Source of the DNA: CAYMWF01 sp964394085 [NCBI: uncultured Gemmatimonadota bacterium]
Lineage (GTDB): Bacteria; GCA-2686955; CAYMWF01
Reading direction: 5' to 3'
NCBI GenBank assembly: GCA_964394085.1
Contig: CAYMWF010000033.1
Location: forward strand, 1-58,292
DNA: 58,292 nucleotides
Shown here: piece by piece, positions 28,137 to 37,592 of the stretch
Numbering within the stretch: position 1 is the stretch's first letter
How the letters are laid out: each line of letters opens with the position of its first letter
The notes under the pieces: model-generated
Seen by the model: the letters and a program-made list of their open reading frames with translations, nothing else
What the model was told of the DNA's origin: nothing
Database searches by the model: none
Made by a program: the position numbers and the translations under genes

Positions 28137-29651
28137 ATGAAACGGACTGCAGCTCATGTTCTGACGATTATTCTCTTTACTGCGCTCCCCGCCCTTGCCG
28201 GATGGCAGACCGAGCATACCAGGGCCGGGCTTTATACCGAAACCATCTTCCGCGATACGCAGACGGGCCTCGCCTGCGGAGCTAAAAATCTCGAAGGCGC
28301 CAAGATCCTGAAAACCGAGAACGGCGGAAATACCTGGAGAGAAGTACAGGGCGCGGAACCGCCGCTCCTCTCCGTCCAGGGTATCGCATACGAAGATGAC
28401 AACACCATATACGTTTCAGGCGCGGGCGGTCTCGTTTTCATCAATACCCTGATGAAAAGCGTGGATGCCGGCGAAACCTGGAATCCGGTCTGGGGTAAAT
28501 CGATGTTCTCCTGGTGGACCGATATTCAGAGTATCGCTCCCGATTATGTAATCGCCTGCGGTTATTACACGAGGATGCTGATAACCAAGTACTGCATCAC
28601 GGTATCCACGAACGGCGGAGACAAGTGGACCGAGAAAGAATGGAGCTGGAACACGTGGCCTTACGTTGCCTGGCCCACCGACATCTTTTTCCTCGATGAA
28701 AATTACGGCTTCGCCGCCGGCGGCGTCTGGCCATGGGTGGAGCAGAAGGGCGGCTCCCATATCGGAGCGGCGCCTGAAGGCCTGGAACTGCCTCCCGGAC
28801 CGGACGCCCAGGACGACTGGTGGGGTATCGCCGAAGTGACGAAGGACGGCGGCGACACCTGGGAAACGATCTTTTTGGAGCAGGGATTCACCCTGACCGA
28901 CGTTCATTTCGTCAGCAGGTTCGAAGGCTGGATCACGGGTTATTACAACTCCGAATTCGACGGCGGCAACGCCTCTACCTACCTCGGATGGGTCTATCAC
29001 ACCGAAGACGGGGGGGAGACATGGGAGCGCCAGTACTACGGCAAGGAGAACAACTCCTGCATGTACTCGGTGCACATGTTCAACCGGCGTGAAGGCTGGT
29101 TGACCGGTTATCAGAACCAGGGGATGAGCAGGGCTCTGTTCTACCATACCGTCGACGGCGGCGAAACCTGGGTCGAAGACACCTTCCATGCATATGCCGA
29201 CCCCTGGGAACTCTTCTTCTTCGATGAAAGCGAAGGCTGGACAAGCGGCCTGAACTCGGCCCAGCAGACCAAGTTCCTCCATTTCGCCGATCCCGCCAGG
29301 GATCCGAAGTTCGAATTCGACGTAGTGGCATCACCGGCAACGGCGCAGGCGGGCGGGCAGCTTTCCTGGACCGTACACGTCGGAAACATCAGCGGCCAGG
29401 CTCAGACGAGCGATGTCTGGGTTTCGGTTACCAGCCCCGCGCTGGGCGGACTTTCGCCTTATCCAGTCAAGGTTATCGAAGATGTAACGATACCGGCTTC
29501 GCTCAATATCGACTACTCCCTTGAACTGGATCTACCGCCGAACACTCCGGCGGGAGCTTACTGCTTCGAAACGATAATCGGGCCCTACCAGGACGAAAAT
29601 CCGCTGAACCACCTGGCATACTGCGGATTCGATGTTTCGATAACAAACTAG
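28137..29651 (+). CDS. Secreted BNR/Asp-box (sortilin/Ycf48-like) beta-propeller protein
   Basis: 504 residues with a signal peptide ending at ALPALAG. At least six Asp-box motifs of the form S/D-x-D-x-G-x-T-W recur (GGNTWREV, DAGETWNPV, DGGDTWETI, DGGETWERQ, DGGETWVED), marking blades of a beta-propeller as in sialidases and the photosystem assembly factor Ycf48. Each is followed by a G-W or T-G-Y phrase such as EGWITGYYN. The C-terminal 110 residues are an Ig-like/CARDB-type domain. No sialidase catalytic residues are apparent. Inferred role: surface binding or assembly. ATG 28137 follows aaggag. Confidence 0.8.
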   Translation: MKRTAAHVLTIILFTALPALAGWQTEHTRAGLYTETIFRDTQTGLACGAKNLEGAKILKTENGGNTWREVQGAEPPLLSVQGIAYEDDNTIYVSGAGGLVFINTLMKSVDAGETWNPVWGKSMFSWWTDIQSIAPDYVIACGYYTRMLITKYCITVSTNGGDKWTEKEWSWNTWPYVAWPTDIFFLDENYGFAAGGVWPWVEQKGGSHIGAAPEGLELPPGPDAQDDWWGIAEVTKDGGDTWETIFLEQGFTLTDVHFVSRFEGWITGYYNSEFDGGNASTYLGWVYHTEDGGETWERQYYGKENNSCMYSVHMFNRREGWLTGYQNQGMSRALFYHTVDGGETWVEDTFHAYADPWELFFFDESEGWTSGLNSAQQTKFLHFADPARDPKFEFDVVASPATAQAGGQLSWTVHVGNISGQAQTSDVWVSVTSPALGGLSPYPVKVIEDVTIPASLNIDYSLELDLPPNTPAGAYCFETIIGPYQDENPLNHLAYCGFDVSITN

Positions 29652-29813
29652 AGAATGAAAGCGGTATCCGGTCTGACTGCAGGAAAGCAGCAGGTTTGCC
29701 TGACATGATCGGTGGTGTACTCTTTTCTGCCCTTATGCGGTAGAGTATCGCTGCTGAGCCTGGTATTTCCGGCAATGCAGGCTTATTCAAAGAAACCAAA
29801 CTGAGGAAATGTC

Positions 29814-31157
29814 ATGTATGATGATATATCACTTGAGCATTTTATGGCCGGATTCAAGAAAAGGAATCCGGGCGAACATGAATTTCACCAGGCAGTCTAC
29901 GAAGTAGCGGAATCTGTAATTCCATATATAGCAGACAATCCTGCTTATCAAAAAGCCCGTATTTTCGAAAGAATGACCGAACCGGATCGGGTAGTGAGTT
30001 TCCGCGTGGTCTGGGAGGATGATCAGGGTAATGTTCGTGTCAACCGCGGATATCGGGTTCAATTCAATAACGCAATCGGCCCTTACAAGGGAGGCCTTCG
30101 GTTTCATCCCTCAGTAAACTTGAGTGTTTTGAAATTCCTGGGTTTCGAACAAACATTCAAGAACAGCTTAACAACACTACCCATGGGTGCGGGCAAGGGA
30201 GGAGCCGACTTCAACCCCAAGGGTAAATCTGACAGGGAGGTCATGCGCTTTTGTCAGGCCTACATGACCGAGCTTGTTCATCACATAGGCCCGGACACCG
30301 ACGTTCCTGCAGGGGATATCGGAGTCGGAACCAGAGAAATCAGCTTCCTCTTCGGACAATATAAACGCTTGAGTCACGAGTTCACCGGGGTTTTAACCGG
30401 CAAGGCATTGGAATATGGAGGCAGCCTCATACGAACGGAAGCAACGGGTTACGGTTGCGCTTACTTCATGGAAGAAATGCTGCAGCTTACAGGAGACACC
30501 ATCCGCGGAAAAACTTGTGTCGTTTCGGGTTCAGGCAATGTTGCGCTTTATTGTACACAAAAAATAATTCAGCTTGGCGGAAAAGTCGTCACCCTTTCCG
30601 ATTCCTCGGGATTCATTCATGACGCAGACGGAATCGATGAAGAGAAGCTGGCATATGTGATTGATTTGAAAACCGTAAGGCGCGGCCGAATTACCGAGTA
30701 TGCAGAAAAGTATGGTTGCGACTATCATGCAGACAAAAAACCCTGGGGTATATCCTGCGATTTAGCCTTCCCTTGCGCTACGCAGAACGAAATCGAAAAA
30801 GAGGATGCGGAACTCCTGGTGAGTAATGGCTGTATGGCGGTCGCGGAGGGGGCCAATATGCCAGCCAGGATAGAAGCGATAAAAGTTCTACACGGTGCCG
30901 GAGTACTCTTTGCGCCGGGTAAAGCATCAAACGCAGGCGGCGTTGCCGTATCCGGTCTTGAAATGACGCAAAACAGTATCAGGATGGCATGGTCCGCTGA
31001 AGAACTGGAGGGGCATCTGAAACATATCATGAAAATTATTCATGAACAGTGCGCAACCCACGGCGATACAGGCGGAGATATCGATTATGTCAAAGGAGCC
31101 AATATTGCCGGGTTTATAAAAGTAGCCGATGCGATGCTGGCCTACGGTGTTATTTAG
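29814..31157 (+). CDS. gdhA: NADP-type hexameric glutamate dehydrogenase
   Basis: 447 residues, typical for bacterial GdhA. It interconverts 2-oxoglutarate plus ammonium and glutamate using NAD(P)(H). The catalytic region is clear: NAIGPYKGGLRFHPSVN (Lys-Gly-Gly) and PMGAGKGGADF with the second active lysine, PAGDIGVG, and GSGNVA of the dinucleotide fold. Base composition is lower in G+C than its neighbours (for example 24 of 60 at 29881-29940 against 41 of 60 at 28801-28860), which suggests transfer. Another, different glutamate dehydrogenase lies at 38223. ATG 29814 follows gaggaa. Confidence 0.95.
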   Translation: MYDDISLEHFMAGFKKRNPGEHEFHQAVYEVAESVIPYIADNPAYQKARIFERMTEPDRVVSFRVVWEDDQGNVRVNRGYRVQFNNAIGPYKGGLRFHPSVNLSVLKFLGFEQTFKNSLTTLPMGAGKGGADFNPKGKSDREVMRFCQAYMTELVHHIGPDTDVPAGDIGVGTREISFLFGQYKRLSHEFTGVLTGKALEYGGSLIRTEATGYGCAYFMEEMLQLTGDTIRGKTCVVSGSGNVALYCTQKIIQLGGKVVTLSDSSGFIHDADGIDEEKLAYVIDLKTVRRGRITEYAEKYGCDYHADKKPWGISCDLAFPCATQNEIEKEDAELLVSNGCMAVAEGANMPARIEAIKVLHGAGVLFAPGKASNAGGVAVSGLEMTQNSIRMAWSAEELEGHLKHIMKIIHEQCATHGDTGGDIDYVKGANIAGFIKVADAMLAYGVI

Positions 31158-31189
31158 GCTTCGATTACAAAATGTGCGAATATAAATGA

Positions 31190-31236
31190 AAAGGAACTGC
31201 ACAAGAGAAATTCCCCTTTAACAGTTCCTTTATTTT
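31190..31236. terminator. Terminator between converging gdhA and GltB-like gene
   Basis: Aaaggaactg (31190-31199) pairs with cagttccttt (31222-31231), a perfect 10-bp stem with a 22-base loop, followed by a T-rich run. It serves the gene on the plus strand and may also stop the opposing one. Confidence 0.7.
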
Positions 31237-31263
31237 TACTACCGGATGCAGATCTCTCAAGCG

Positions 31264-32853
31264 TTAACTATCGAGAATTTCTTCGACCTCACTCCTGTCT
31301 GAATCCATCACGTACTCGATTCCGCTGACTTCCGCCGCGTCTTTTGTGAGCGAGGTTATATCATCTCTCGTGATATACTCGAGCGCAAACTTCCTGGCTC
31401 CGGTCATGAGCTGCCTCAAACCCTGACCCAGTCGCTCATAGTATGTGTAAAGACCGAGCGCCCCGGTGGGAAGCTTCTCGAATTCGTCGTTGCCCAGTTC
31501 GTCCCTGAGGTCGGCCGCGGTTACAAAGATTTCATCTTTCGAATTGCCGAATCGCTCGATATAAACGGGCACCTGGTTGTCATCGATTGTTCGGCCGATT
31601 GTTTTGCCTACCATGGCTGCCGCGATCGGACTGCGGGCCATCCCTATCAGCTTTGTGAAAGGCGCACCGAGAGCGAGACCCTTGAATATCTGGTCTTCGA
31701 AAGTAAAACCACCAGCGAAAGCGAGCGCCGGCACATAGTCTCCCCTGTCAGCCAGGCGCTTGGTGTACTGGTACGTAAGCGTATGCAGCTCGACAGTAGG
31801 AACGCCCCATTCGTTCATCATGCGCCACGGGCTCATCCCCGTGCCTCCACCCGCGCCGTCCACGGTGAGAAGATCTATGTCGTATTTCGATGCGAACTTC
31901 ACGGCTCTCGCCAGGTCTGCGGGCCTGTAAGCTCCGGTTTTCAGGAAAATATATTTCGCCCCTGCAGCCCGAAGTTCATCGACCCGGCTCGCAAAAGACT
32001 CCTCCTCGACCATGCCGACCCTCGAATGCCGCTCGAATTCCTTGAAAGCTCCCCGCTCGAAGGCGCGGATAACTTTCGGGTCCGTCGGATTCGGCAGTAC
32101 CACATACCCGCGGTTATACAGCAGCTGGGCCTTTTCAAGGCTCCTTATTTTGACTTCGCCGCCGATGTCCTTCGCGCCCTGTCCCCACTTCATCTCGACG
32201 ATCTCAACACCGAGCTCGCTCAGCACGTATTCCTGCACTCCCAACTTGGTGTCTTCGACGTTAGCCTGGACGATGATCGCGCCGTAGCCGTCAATCTGAT
32301 TATCCTGGTAGAGCTTGATACGCCGTTTGAGATCGACGGTATCAACCACGCGCCCGTTCTCGATCACGCTTTCCGGATCCATCCCGGCGACATTCTCGCC
32401 GATTGTGAGCCCGGTTCCAGCAAGGGCGGAGCCGATTGCCAGGCCCTCCCAGTTGTTTTTAGCAACGTTAGTGGAGCCGATGCCGGGAATGATCCACGGG
32501 TACTTGAATTTGATGCCGTTGTCCCGGCCGAATTTCACCTCGAGGTCTACCGCCGGAAAAATGGCCTTATCGCTGTCGGCTTCGATTCCATGAGCGCCCA
32601 CGGCGGTTCCATTGATATTAAAATGAGAGTAATCGACCGGGTATGCCTTTTCCGATGCCGTTGTTATCACTCCGAAAGGCTGGGGGTAAATAACCTCATG
32701 CCCCCTGAAGGCGGATTTGCCGATCTCGCACATTCCGATGCATCCGTCGACGCATGTAACGCACATGCCTGATATCGGAGTAATCGATTCTTCGGTTCTG
32801 TTCTTTGTGAGAGTGGCGGCTGAAGAATTTATACGTGAATAACTTTCTGACAT
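31264..32853 (-). CDS. FMN-binding GltB-like protein without amidotransferase domain
   Basis: 529 residues of the glutamate synthase central FMN family, without the N-terminal glutaminase and C-terminal beta-helix of normal GltB. The FMN/2-oxoglutarate part is clear: GIGSTNVAKNNWEGLAIG, EMKWGQGAKDIGG and VDGAGGGTGMSP. The usual 3Fe-4S motif near the C-terminus is missing. Instead four Cys stand near the start (Cys31, 34, 38, 42 in CVTCVDGCIGMC), the only Cys I see in the protein. It is last in a minus-strand operon of redox subunits and lies between two glutamate dehydrogenases. It may make glutamate from ammonia or a channelled nitrogen donor, or do another FMN reaction. ATG 32853 follows aaggag. 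Confidence 0.82.
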   Translation of the reverse strand: MSESYSRINSSAATLTKNRTEESITPISGMCVTCVDGCIGMCEIGKSAFRGHEVIYPQPFGVITTASEKAYPVDYSHFNINGTAVGAHGIEADSDKAIFPAVDLEVKFGRDNGIKFKYPWIIPGIGSTNVAKNNWEGLAIGSALAGTGLTIGENVAGMDPESVIENGRVVDTVDLKRRIKLYQDNQIDGYGAIIVQANVEDTKLGVQEYVLSELGVEIVEMKWGQGAKDIGGEVKIRSLEKAQLLYNRGYVVLPNPTDPKVIRAFERGAFKEFERHSRVGMVEEESFASRVDELRAAGAKYIFLKTGAYRPADLARAVKFASKYDIDLLTVDGAGGGTGMSPWRMMNEWGVPTVELHTLTYQYTKRLADRGDYVPALAFAGGFTFEDQIFKGLALGAPFTKLIGMARSPIAAAMVGKTIGRTIDDNQVPVYIERFGNSKDEIFVTAADLRDELGNDEFEKLPTGALGLYTYYERLGQGLRQLMTGARKFALEYITRDDITSLTKDAAEVSGIEYVMDSDRSEVEEILDS

Positions 32854-32872
32854 TCTACATCTCCTTCTTGTA

Positions 32873-33556
32873 TCAATTACGCCCTTTTTCGATTTCACAG
32901 GCAACGCACGGCTCCATGTAGCACATCATGTCGTCGAACTTCTCTACATCGACGCATGGCGGGCTGAGGTTCGCGCATCCACCGCAAATAGCGTTGTCTG
33001 GCTCGTTATATGTGCACCTGAGCTGGCACGCCGGGCATACATAGATACATCCGCCGCACAGCCTGCATTCTTCTGATTTGAGATCGAAGGGGGTTCCGAG
33101 GGTTCTGTTTTCTCCCCTTCCCCTGAAACCGATCGCCTTCGCAACCATCTGTTCATCGCACATCCTCGTACAGAGACCGCACAGAATACAATCTTCATGC
33201 TCCTGCCTGAATCTCTGCTGGCGCACCTCGTGAGCCGAAGCCAGGTCCTGAATAATCTTCGACTGCGGGCAGGAAGCCAGCATAAGCTCCAGGACCATCT
33301 TCCGCGCCCTCACGACGCGGGCCGAAGCCGTCCGCACCACCAGGCCTCCCTCGGCGGGATATGTGCAGGACGTTACAAGTTTCGAGTTTTCGCCTTCCCC
33401 TACTTCAACAAGACACAATCTACATGCGCCATACGAAGAAAGCCCGTCCATGTGGCACAGAGTGGGGATGGGGAAACCCAGAAACCTGGCAGCCTCGAGG
33501 ATTGTCATACCCTTTTCGACCTCAAGTTCCAAACCGTTGATTTTTATTTTATTCAT
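32873..33556 (-). CDS. HoxU/NuoG-like 2Fe-2S and 4Fe-4S electron-transfer subunit
   Basis: 227 residues. A plant-type [2Fe-2S] domain comes first (TLCHMDGLSSYGACRLCLVE with a later Cys, about residues 34-70), as in HoxU or the start of NuoG. The His-Cys cluster motif of complex I is not seen. Two ferredoxin-like 4Fe-4S motifs follow (CILCGLCTRMC and CRLCGGCIYVC), then extra Cys pairs (CGGC, CYMEPCVAC) near the end that could hold another cluster. Its role is an electron wire between the NuoF-GltD subunit and the GltB-like protein. ATG 33556 follows aaaggag and overlaps the previous stop (ATGA), so the two are translationally coupled. Confidence 0.88.
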   Translation of the reverse strand: MNKIKINGLELEVEKGMTILEAARFLGFPIPTLCHMDGLSSYGACRLCLVEVGEGENSKLVTSCTYPAEGGLVVRTASARVVRARKMVLELMLASCPQSKIIQDLASAHEVRQQRFRQEHEDCILCGLCTRMCDEQMVAKAIGFRGRGENRTLGTPFDLKSEECRLCGGCIYVCPACQLRCTYNEPDNAICGGCANLSPPCVDVEKFDDMMCYMEPCVACEIEKGRN

Positions 33557-36500
33557 GCCAGTTTCTCCTTTGTTGTCTGGCATTCGCTCTCCTGCTGGGT
33601 GAATTCAAGATCGCACCTGAGACACCTGCGAGCTTCATTAGTTGCTTCTTCAACCGACATCGAAACTTCAACTTCCGCGAAGTTGCGCTTGCGCCACTCC
33701 ACCGCCGCTTTCGGCGTTTCAGCTCTGGTTTCGATTTCCGGACCATCGGCGAAATGATCGGACGGAGCTATATATTCATCAGGCAGCTGCTGGTGGACCG
33801 GCATGTCCATGTCTTCCCCTTTAAGGAATCGGGTAATGACCTCCGCAGCCTTTTTCCCATCCATAATTGCTTCGATCACGGTGTTCGGTCCGCGAACAAG
33901 ATCACCGCCGGCAAAGACTCCGGGTATACTGGTGGAAAGAGTACCGGAATCAGTACTGACTGTTCCCCACCTGGTTATATCCGGAGTATACTTACCCGAA
34001 CCGGAGAAACTCGCGGTGTCAGGACCTTCACTGATCGCCACGATGATCGTGTCGAGCGGCTCTTTGTATTCGCTCCCGGGCACAGGAACAGGCCTCCGCC
34101 TGCCCGTTGCATCGATATCGCCAAGCTCGTTCTTGATAAACTCCATCGATGTCAGCCGCCCCTTCTTCGAGTTTACCTTCACCGGCGATATGAGGGTTAC
34201 AAGCCTGATGCCCTCATTCAGAGCTTCTTCGATTTCTTCTTCAAATGCCGGCATCTCCTGGCGCGTACGGCGATAGAATATCGTTACATTCTCTACATCT
34301 TTCTGTCGAACCGCCATCCTCGCCGCATCGATCGCGGAATTTCCGCCGCCTATTATTCCCACGTTCCCCTTTGCCAGGCTCTTCCCCTCCATGTTGTACG
34401 CTTTCAGGAATTCGATGGAAGGGATGACGCCTTTCGCTTTTTCCCCCTTGATTCCGAGTTTGCGGCTCTCATGGGCTCCGATCGCGAGGAACACCGCCTC
34501 GTAGCCTTCGCTGAAAAGCCGGTCAATGGTAATATCACGCCCGAGGTTGGTATTACAGTTCAAGGTGATATTGTCATCCAGCAAACTTTGAATTTCCCTG
34601 CGTACGACATCCCTCGGCAGGCGAAACTCGGGAATTGTGCTTATCAACATGCCACCCGGTTCCGGACCTGCTTCGAAAACGGTGGACTTGATACCGTTGA
34701 GAGAAAGGCGGTGCGCCGCCGTCAGCCCGGATGGACCGGCTCCGATGATAGCGACTCTTTTTGATTTTTTGGAAGCCTTCTTCGCCTTCCCGGGTTTATA
34801 AACGGCAGGATCTACCCGATCGGTAATGAATCGTTTGAGGGGCCGGATGGAGATCGCCTGACCTCCGCTCGTATTGGCGCGGCAGCGATCTTCGCAGGGA
34901 TGATTGCAGACCCGGGCGCACACCGACGGAAACGGGTTTGCATCTCTGATGACTCTGTATGCATCCTCGTATTCGCCGCGCTCGATATGAGTGACATAAC
35001 GCCAGGCCTCGGTGCCTACCGGGCAGGCGGAAGCGCAAGGCGCTCCGACCAGCTCTTTACATACGAAGGCGTCGCAGCGTTTCTGAAGGATATGCTTCTC
35101 ATATTCGTGACGGAAGTACTTGATTGTGCTGAGAACCGGATTGGATGCCGACTGACCCAGGCCGCACATTGTCGTATCCTTCACCACCTCCGCGAGTTCC
35201 TCCAGCAATTCAAGCTGATCGAGAGTACCCTTGCCCTTCGTAATGTCATCCAGGATTTCGTACATTCGCTGCGTGCCTTTTCGGCATGTAAAACACTTTC
35301 CGCAGGACTCTTCCTTCAGAAAACTCATGAAATACCTGGCGACATCGACCATGCAGGTGTTGTCGTCCATTACAATCATGCCGCCCGACCCCATTATCGA
35401 GCCGGCTTTCGCAAGATTGTCGAAATCTATCGACAGGTTGAATTCCGAAACCGGTATGCACCCTCCGGAAGGCCCGCCGGTCTGAACCGCTTTGAGTTTC
35501 GCCGAGGACGGCGAACCGCCGCCGATATCATAAACCAGTTTGCCGATCGGAGTTCCGAGCGGTACCTCTACAAGGCCGGTATTTTTGATTTTACCGACAA
35601 GCGAGAATATTTTCGTCCCCGTATTCCCGGGAATACCGACTTTGCTGTATTCTTCTGCGCCTTTTTCAAGAATTATCGGAACGTTCGCCAGTGTTTCGAC
35701 GTTGTTGATACAGGTCGGGTACCCGTAGATGCCTTTGGTGATCGGATAAGGGGGGCGCTGATGCGGTTCACCCATCTGCCCTTCAATCGATTTGATGAGA
35801 GCGGTTTCTTCTCCGCAGACGAAAGCGCCGGCTCCCCTGATGATTTCGATATCAAAATCATACCCTGATCCGACTATATTGTTTCCGAGGAGCCCCATGT
35901 CCCTGGCCTGCCTGATCGCTATTACGGAGTGTTTGATAGCAAGCGGATACTCGCTCCTGACATAGATAAAACCCGTAGTCGCACCGATGGCTATCCCGGC
36001 GATCAGCATTCCTTCGATTATCGTATGCGGATTCCCCTCAAGCAGGCTTCGATCCATATACGCTCCCGGATCTCCCTCATCAGCATTGCATACAATATAT
36101 TTCAGACCGGCTCCGTCCGCGGATTCTCGTGCCGCCTGCCACTTCTTGCCGGTAGGGAATCCGGCGCCGCCCCTGCCCCGTAATCCCGATTTCAAAACCT
36201 CGCTGATTACCCAGTCGGGATCATCTTTTTCGATAACCTTCTCGAGCGCCGAATATCCGCCCATACTGATATAATCGAGTATACGGATGGGATCCAGGTT
36301 CTGGTTGGACCCCAGGATTGTTCGCGTCTGCTCATTGAAAAACGGTATGTCATCCTGGCATCCGTAGGTTTTCGTCGATCCGGGTTCTCTGTAGAGAAGT
36401 TCCTCTATTATCTCACCCTTCAATGCAGCATCTATGATTTGAGGAACCTGATCCATGGAGAGTTTGGGATAAAGATACAGGCCCGGTTCAACTATGATAA

Positions 36501-36729
36501 ACGGATCCATTTCGCAAAAACCGAGGCAGCCGGTAATCCTGAGGAACAGCTTGTCGTGCAGCTGCTGTTCCAGAATATGCCTTTTTATAACCCGGATGAT
36601 GTCGTTTGAACCGCTTGCCTGACCGCCTGTGCCGGCGCAAATCACGAGCGTGGGCTTGGTTTCGCCGGGTTCGGACGTAACAAGCGTTTTAAAGCTTTTC
36701 AACTCTTCTAAAGAACCTAACCGTGGCAT
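33553..36729 (-). CDS. NuoF-GltD fusion: NADH and NAD(P)H flavoprotein
   Basis: 1058 residues in three parts. Residues of about 1-115 are a thioredoxin-like NuoE-type [2Fe-2S] domain with CAGTGGQASG and TGCLGFC; one of four Cys is absent. Residues of about 150-570 are NuoF: GLRGRGGAGFPTGKKW (FMN), NADEGDPGAYMDRS, and a 4Fe-4S site ESCGKCFTCRKGT with a later Cys. Residues of about 575-1050 are GltD/NfnB-like: CASACPVG and CARVCNHPCEDRCR clusters, GAGPSGLTAAHRL (FAD) and GIIGGGNSAIDAARMA (NADPH). This combination occurs in Stn/Nfn-type electron-bifurcating transhydrogenases, usually as separate chains. ATG 36729 follows agaggt. Bifurcation is inferred. Confidence 0.88.
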   Translation of the reverse strand: MPRLGSLEELKSFKTLVTSEPGETKPTLVICAGTGGQASGSNDIIRVIKRHILEQQLHDKLFLRITGCLGFCEMDPFIIVEPGLYLYPKLSMDQVPQIIDAALKGEIIEELLYREPGSTKTYGCQDDIPFFNEQTRTILGSNQNLDPIRILDYISMGGYSALEKVIEKDDPDWVISEVLKSGLRGRGGAGFPTGKKWQAARESADGAGLKYIVCNADEGDPGAYMDRSLLEGNPHTIIEGMLIAGIAIGATTGFIYVRSEYPLAIKHSVIAIRQARDMGLLGNNIVGSGYDFDIEIIRGAGAFVCGEETALIKSIEGQMGEPHQRPPYPITKGIYGYPTCINNVETLANVPIILEKGAEEYSKVGIPGNTGTKIFSLVGKIKNTGLVEVPLGTPIGKLVYDIGGGSPSSAKLKAVQTGGPSGGCIPVSEFNLSIDFDNLAKAGSIMGSGGMIVMDDNTCMVDVARYFMSFLKEESCGKCFTCRKGTQRMYEILDDITKGKGTLDQLELLEELAEVVKDTTMCGLGQSASNPVLSTIKYFRHEYEKHILQKRCDAFVCKELVGAPCASACPVGTEAWRYVTHIERGEYEDAYRVIRDANPFPSVCARVCNHPCEDRCRANTSGGQAISIRPLKRFITDRVDPAVYKPGKAKKASKKSKRVAIIGAGPSGLTAAHRLSLNGIKSTVFEAGPEPGGMLISTIPEFRLPRDVVRREIQSLLDDNITLNCNTNLGRDITIDRLFSEGYEAVFLAIGAHESRKLGIKGEKAKGVIPSIEFLKAYNMEGKSLAKGNVGIIGGGNSAIDAARMAVRQKDVENVTIFYRRTRQEMPAFEEEIEEALNEGIRLVTLISPVKVNSKKGRLTSMEFIKNELGDIDATGRRRPVPVPGSEYKEPLDTIIVAISEGPDTASFSGSGKYTPDITRWGTVSTDSGTLSTSIPGVFAGGDLVRGPNTVIEAIMDGKKAAEVITRFLKGEDMDMPVHQQLPDEYIAPSDHFADGPEIETRAETPKAAVEWRKRNFAEVEVSMSVEEATNEARRCLRCDLEFTQQESECQTTKEKLA

Positions 36730-36755
36730 TCATTTACCTCTTTCGCATACGAAAA

Positions 36756-37592
36756 TCAGCTCACATTCAACATGTGGCCCTTACATCCCCGCCTCGAGCA
36801 TATCTGGACGATTCCTCCTCCGCGCACAATCATGGGCACCATGGGCGCACCGCAATCAGCGCAGTCGGATGCGCCGAGAAATTCCGAATGGCAGTGCGGA
36901 CAGAAGAAATTCACCAGAGTATCGAGGGGGATTGAGAACGCTGATTCTATATTGTAGCTGCCATACAGACTCGACAACCTCATCCAGCCATGCTCTCTCC
37001 CCGCTGAAACGGTTACCCGGATCGACGGATGGTCGTCGATGAGGTATTCAGGATCCATGAGGCTGTGATTGCACCTGGCGCAACTCACTTCAACAGGGAA
37101 GATCCTCTTGTCGGTCTCAATTTCGACTTTATCAAGCCCCTCGAGGGTTTTGTCGAGTATCGTTTTCACATCCGTAATCGTTACGTTGGAAAAATAGTGA
37201 CCGTCGACGACAACGATCGGACCGAGCGCACAGGCTCCGAGACAATTCACGGTTTCCAATGTGAACTCTTTGTCTTCCGTAGTTCCGCCGGCCTTCACCG
37301 TGAGTCGCCGTTCGAACTCCTCGACGATTTTGGGAGCGGCCCTGACGTGACATGCCGTTCCGAGGCATACCGACACCAGGTGCCTGCCTATGGGAGTAAG
37401 CCTGAAGGCTTTGTAAAAAGTAGCCACTCCATATACATCCACGGCAGACCTGCCCGTGGCCGTGGCTATCTCTGTTATCGCCTCGGGAGGCAGATAACCG
37501 TACTTCCCCTGAACCTCTTCGAGGATCGATATGAGGCTGCCTTTTCCCACCCCGTATTTAGCAACAATCTCTTGAATACTTGACTCGTTCAT
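36756..37592 (-). CDS. NuoE-like [2Fe-2S] subunit with zinc-ribbon extension
   Basis: 278 residues; NuoE is normally about 160. Residues 1-155 are NuoE: ILEEVQGKYGYLPPEAI, VYGVATFYKAF, SVCLGTACHVRAA and VNCLGACALGP give the four Cys of a [2Fe-2S] cluster. The added C-terminal 120 residues carry Cys pairs CARC, CPHC, CADC and CSRRGC, which look like zinc ribbons. It is first of the four-gene redox operon, 26 bp before the NuoF-GltD gene. It would carry electrons from NADH. ATG 37592 follows ggaaagga. Confidence 0.88.
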   Translation of the reverse strand: MNESSIQEIVAKYGVGKGSLISILEEVQGKYGYLPPEAITEIATATGRSAVDVYGVATFYKAFRLTPIGRHLVSVCLGTACHVRAAPKIVEEFERRLTVKAGGTTEDKEFTLETVNCLGACALGPIVVVDGHYFSNVTITDVKTILDKTLEGLDKVEIETDKRIFPVEVSCARCNHSLMDPEYLIDDHPSIRVTVSAGREHGWMRLSSLYGSYNIESAFSIPLDTLVNFFCPHCHSEFLGASDCADCGAPMVPMIVRGGGIVQICSRRGCKGHMLNVS

